A stretch of DNA of 64,000 nucleotides from Takifugu bimaculatus (Eukaryota > Chordata > Actinopteri > Tetraodontiformes > Tetraodontidae), in assembly GCA_004026145.2 (NCBI GenBank), contig SWLE01000748.1, positions 62,001 to 126,000 on the forward strand. Direction: 5' to 3'. Position 1 is the first letter of the stretch; each line of letters opens with the position of its first letter. Below the pieces are notes generated by a model, which worked only from the letters and a program-made list of their open reading frames with translations, had not been told where the DNA came from and ran no database searches. Below, piece by piece: positions 59,501 through 62,500 of this stretch. Made by a program: the position numbers and the translations under genes.

Positions 59501-62500
59501 AGATCTCTGTGCCGACTGGACTTGTTGGGGTTTTTCTTGAAGATGTTTCACCTTCTCTCCAGAAGGCTTCTTCAGTTCTAAACCTGCCGTGGGCAGAGCT
59601 TGAAAATATAGCCCTTGTGGACCATTAGCATGCTAATGATCTGGGTGGTCACCTGAGAGTTGTTGGCAGGGTCGTTCACCTAGTTTCGGTTTGGGTGCTT
59701 CCTGTTTGTCTGCTGGGTCACATGGTGGTGAATCACCAAGTCTCCTGAAACAGTGTGAACCTTTGGATTGTTGGTGGAAAGAGTGCAGGACTGCATTGTG
59801 ATAGGAAGTGTCTTAGCCCTCAGCCCAATATGGAATGTTAAGTTGGAAAAACCATCCTTACACAGAGGTGGTGGGCTAAGGCACTTCCTATCACCAACAT
59901 ACAGTGTAGTCCTCCACTGTTGGGTGGATCCTTTCCTGTTCTGCTCTATGCAATATCCCATAATACTACCAACATTTCATGGATGTGTTACTGGGGCTCA
60001 GGCTGTTCCTTCTGGACAGATGGTTGAGTTGGAGCACATAAAGCTGTAAGGAGGTTAAAATGTCTTTGTAGGTGAGCCAAGAACAGATCCGTTGGGTCCT
60101 CTCTGACTTACAGATTTGTCTTTTCCTCTGACTGTTGGGTGATGTTTAACTCCCTGAGAGAAAGAACATCCTTTGACTGTTCAGGCATCGTTGCTCTCAC
60201 TTGGACAGAAGATAACCAAACAGACACGTGATCTTGTTTCAGTGGAAGAGCAGAAACCGAGAGTAGACTGTGGGGAACCATTGAGTGATTCTCTAGTAGA
60301 TCATGCGACTCCAGAACTGCTGCCTGATGGCTAATCTGCTCTGGATCAAGAGATATTGGGTTGGAGAGGACTTGAGGACTTTGCACCTCCTCTGTTGGAC
60401 TAATCTGCCTGGTGTTGTAGACTCAGCAATGACAGTTTGTCTCCACATGCCGTCTTCTGACTCTGTTTGTCAAATGGCTGGCCGAGGATGAAATCAGGAA
60501 GGTGTGAAGGGTTTTTGGAGTTCTGCTTTACATGAGATAAAATCCCACCCATTTATAGTGTAGAAGCTGAAACTTCTGCTCTTAGAGACAAAAACAGAAC
60601 AATAATGAGCCCGGGCGCCGCCGGCATATTTACCTTTTCCTTCCTTCTCTACACGAGTTCTAGGCTCCGCCTCCTCTGCAGTTACTGTGAAGACACAAAC
60701 ATTTCCAAATTAGACGAGACTGATTAGACTGAACAAAAATGTCTCAGAGTGTGAGACAGTTAGAGTTTGGGGACAGCTTGTGCATCCATAGTGCATTTTC
60801 ATGTTTTATATCATCTCGTGCCTAAACTTGCTCAGATTTGTGAAAACCACTCAGAAGCGCCCCGTCTGTGTTTGAGTCAGTGTTGCAGACTGGGAAGGTC
60901 AGCGACCCCTTGTATACGCAGTGGTTAACCCTTGCTGAGGAAGTGAAGCAGTGTGCCTCTGCTCTGTGTTGGTGGGACAACGTGTGAATGAGTGGAGAGT
61001 AAAACGAAGAGCTGAAGGACTAGAAGCATGCAGATGCCAACCTTTCTTCACTGTGCTGCACTCAGCATCTCTGGCTGAGCTCACATGCTTGCTGTGACTG
61101 TACGAGCTCTTTAGTCCAGCTCCCACATTAGCATGTATGTGGCACAGGGGCCCATCACGTTTCACCGAGTACCACACCGACTCCTCAACATTCAACTGGT
61201 TGTAAAGCCAAATGACACATGGGAACCCCTTCTTAGCACAATTCAACAAATCTCCATTGGTGATGAAGCGTTCAGGTGAGAGCTTGATGAGAAAGTCTGA
61301 GCAAGGTCGCCCATCATGATAGCCAACATCTGGGAAATGCAGTTGGCTGATCAGGCTGTTCAGTCTCTGGTGTGAAGGAGGCGACAGGCCCAGCTTCTCC
61401 AGCGCCTCCTGCTTGTCTTGGTCGAGGGGGTCTGAAGAGTTCTCCCTGTCTGTCTGACATGATTTACGCACAGAATCGTTGGGGATGGGGGTTTCTGCTT
61501 TGACATAAGCTTCTTTAGCTGCTTGAGAATAAAGTTGAGGAGAGCAATTAGGGGTCAAAGTTTACACTGGTACAACACTAAAGTGGTTAGTAGGATGGAG
61601 GGATGAGGTTAGTGAGCGGTCAGCAGCACTACAAAAGGTATAAACTACAAAGGTCATTGTTCTATTCTACCTGAACAGGTAATAAAGATGAATTAATCAT
61701 GGGGAGGAAGAGAATGCAGCAGGTGGAGAGGAAGGATGGACCGGAAAATGTGAAAATGAATGATTAACCACCTTCAACTGTGAGCTGGGCTGAGGAACTG
61801 TTCTGGCCGTGTTGGTTGGTGGCAGTGCAGCGATACACACCTTGGTCTGCCGTACCAACACCCTGGATGACCAGAGAGAGCATCCCCCCTGCCTGAGAAC
61901 TCCTGATTCGCTCTGTGTCCACCAGACACTGTCCATTATGGTCCCAAACCACCCCGATGAGGGGCAGCCCATCAAACAAGCAGCTGAACTCGGCTCTCTC
62001 GCCGCTCTTCACACGTACATCACTCATTTCCATCAGCAGTTTTGGGCTGGCTGAGAGCTTGAAATCAAAGCTGCTCATCTGCAGCGAGCTCACACTCTCC
62101 ATCTGAATGTGAACACTCCGAGACACAGAGGAACTCCCAGAGAACATCTCAGAAAACTCAGTGCTGTGGGTGGATTCTCCCACCGATTGACAACAGAAAG
62201 TCTCCATCTGAGCCTCCAGCACCTCATTTGTCTTCGACACACTAGCTAAGACCTTTTCATCTGGGCAACAGGAAAAAGTAGAACAATTAGGTCAACACAG
62301 AATTCTTGAGACTTCTTCACATGAATGGCATCACAGCATTTAAGCAGTTGAGGTGGAGGTCTGAGGATGAGTCTGGCTCGGTGAGGTGGTGGACAGTGGA
62401 TGGCGTTCAGTTTCAATCATGCATGTTTGAAGAGAAAATGTGTCGTCGGGGAAAAAAGCCCAGTGATGGATTATCTGAGGAAGAATGGAGAGGAATGCTG

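Noticed and set aside
59680..60049. Overlapping 93-residue ORFs on both strands
   Set aside because: They arise from the inverted repeat of a decayed element rather than from a gene.
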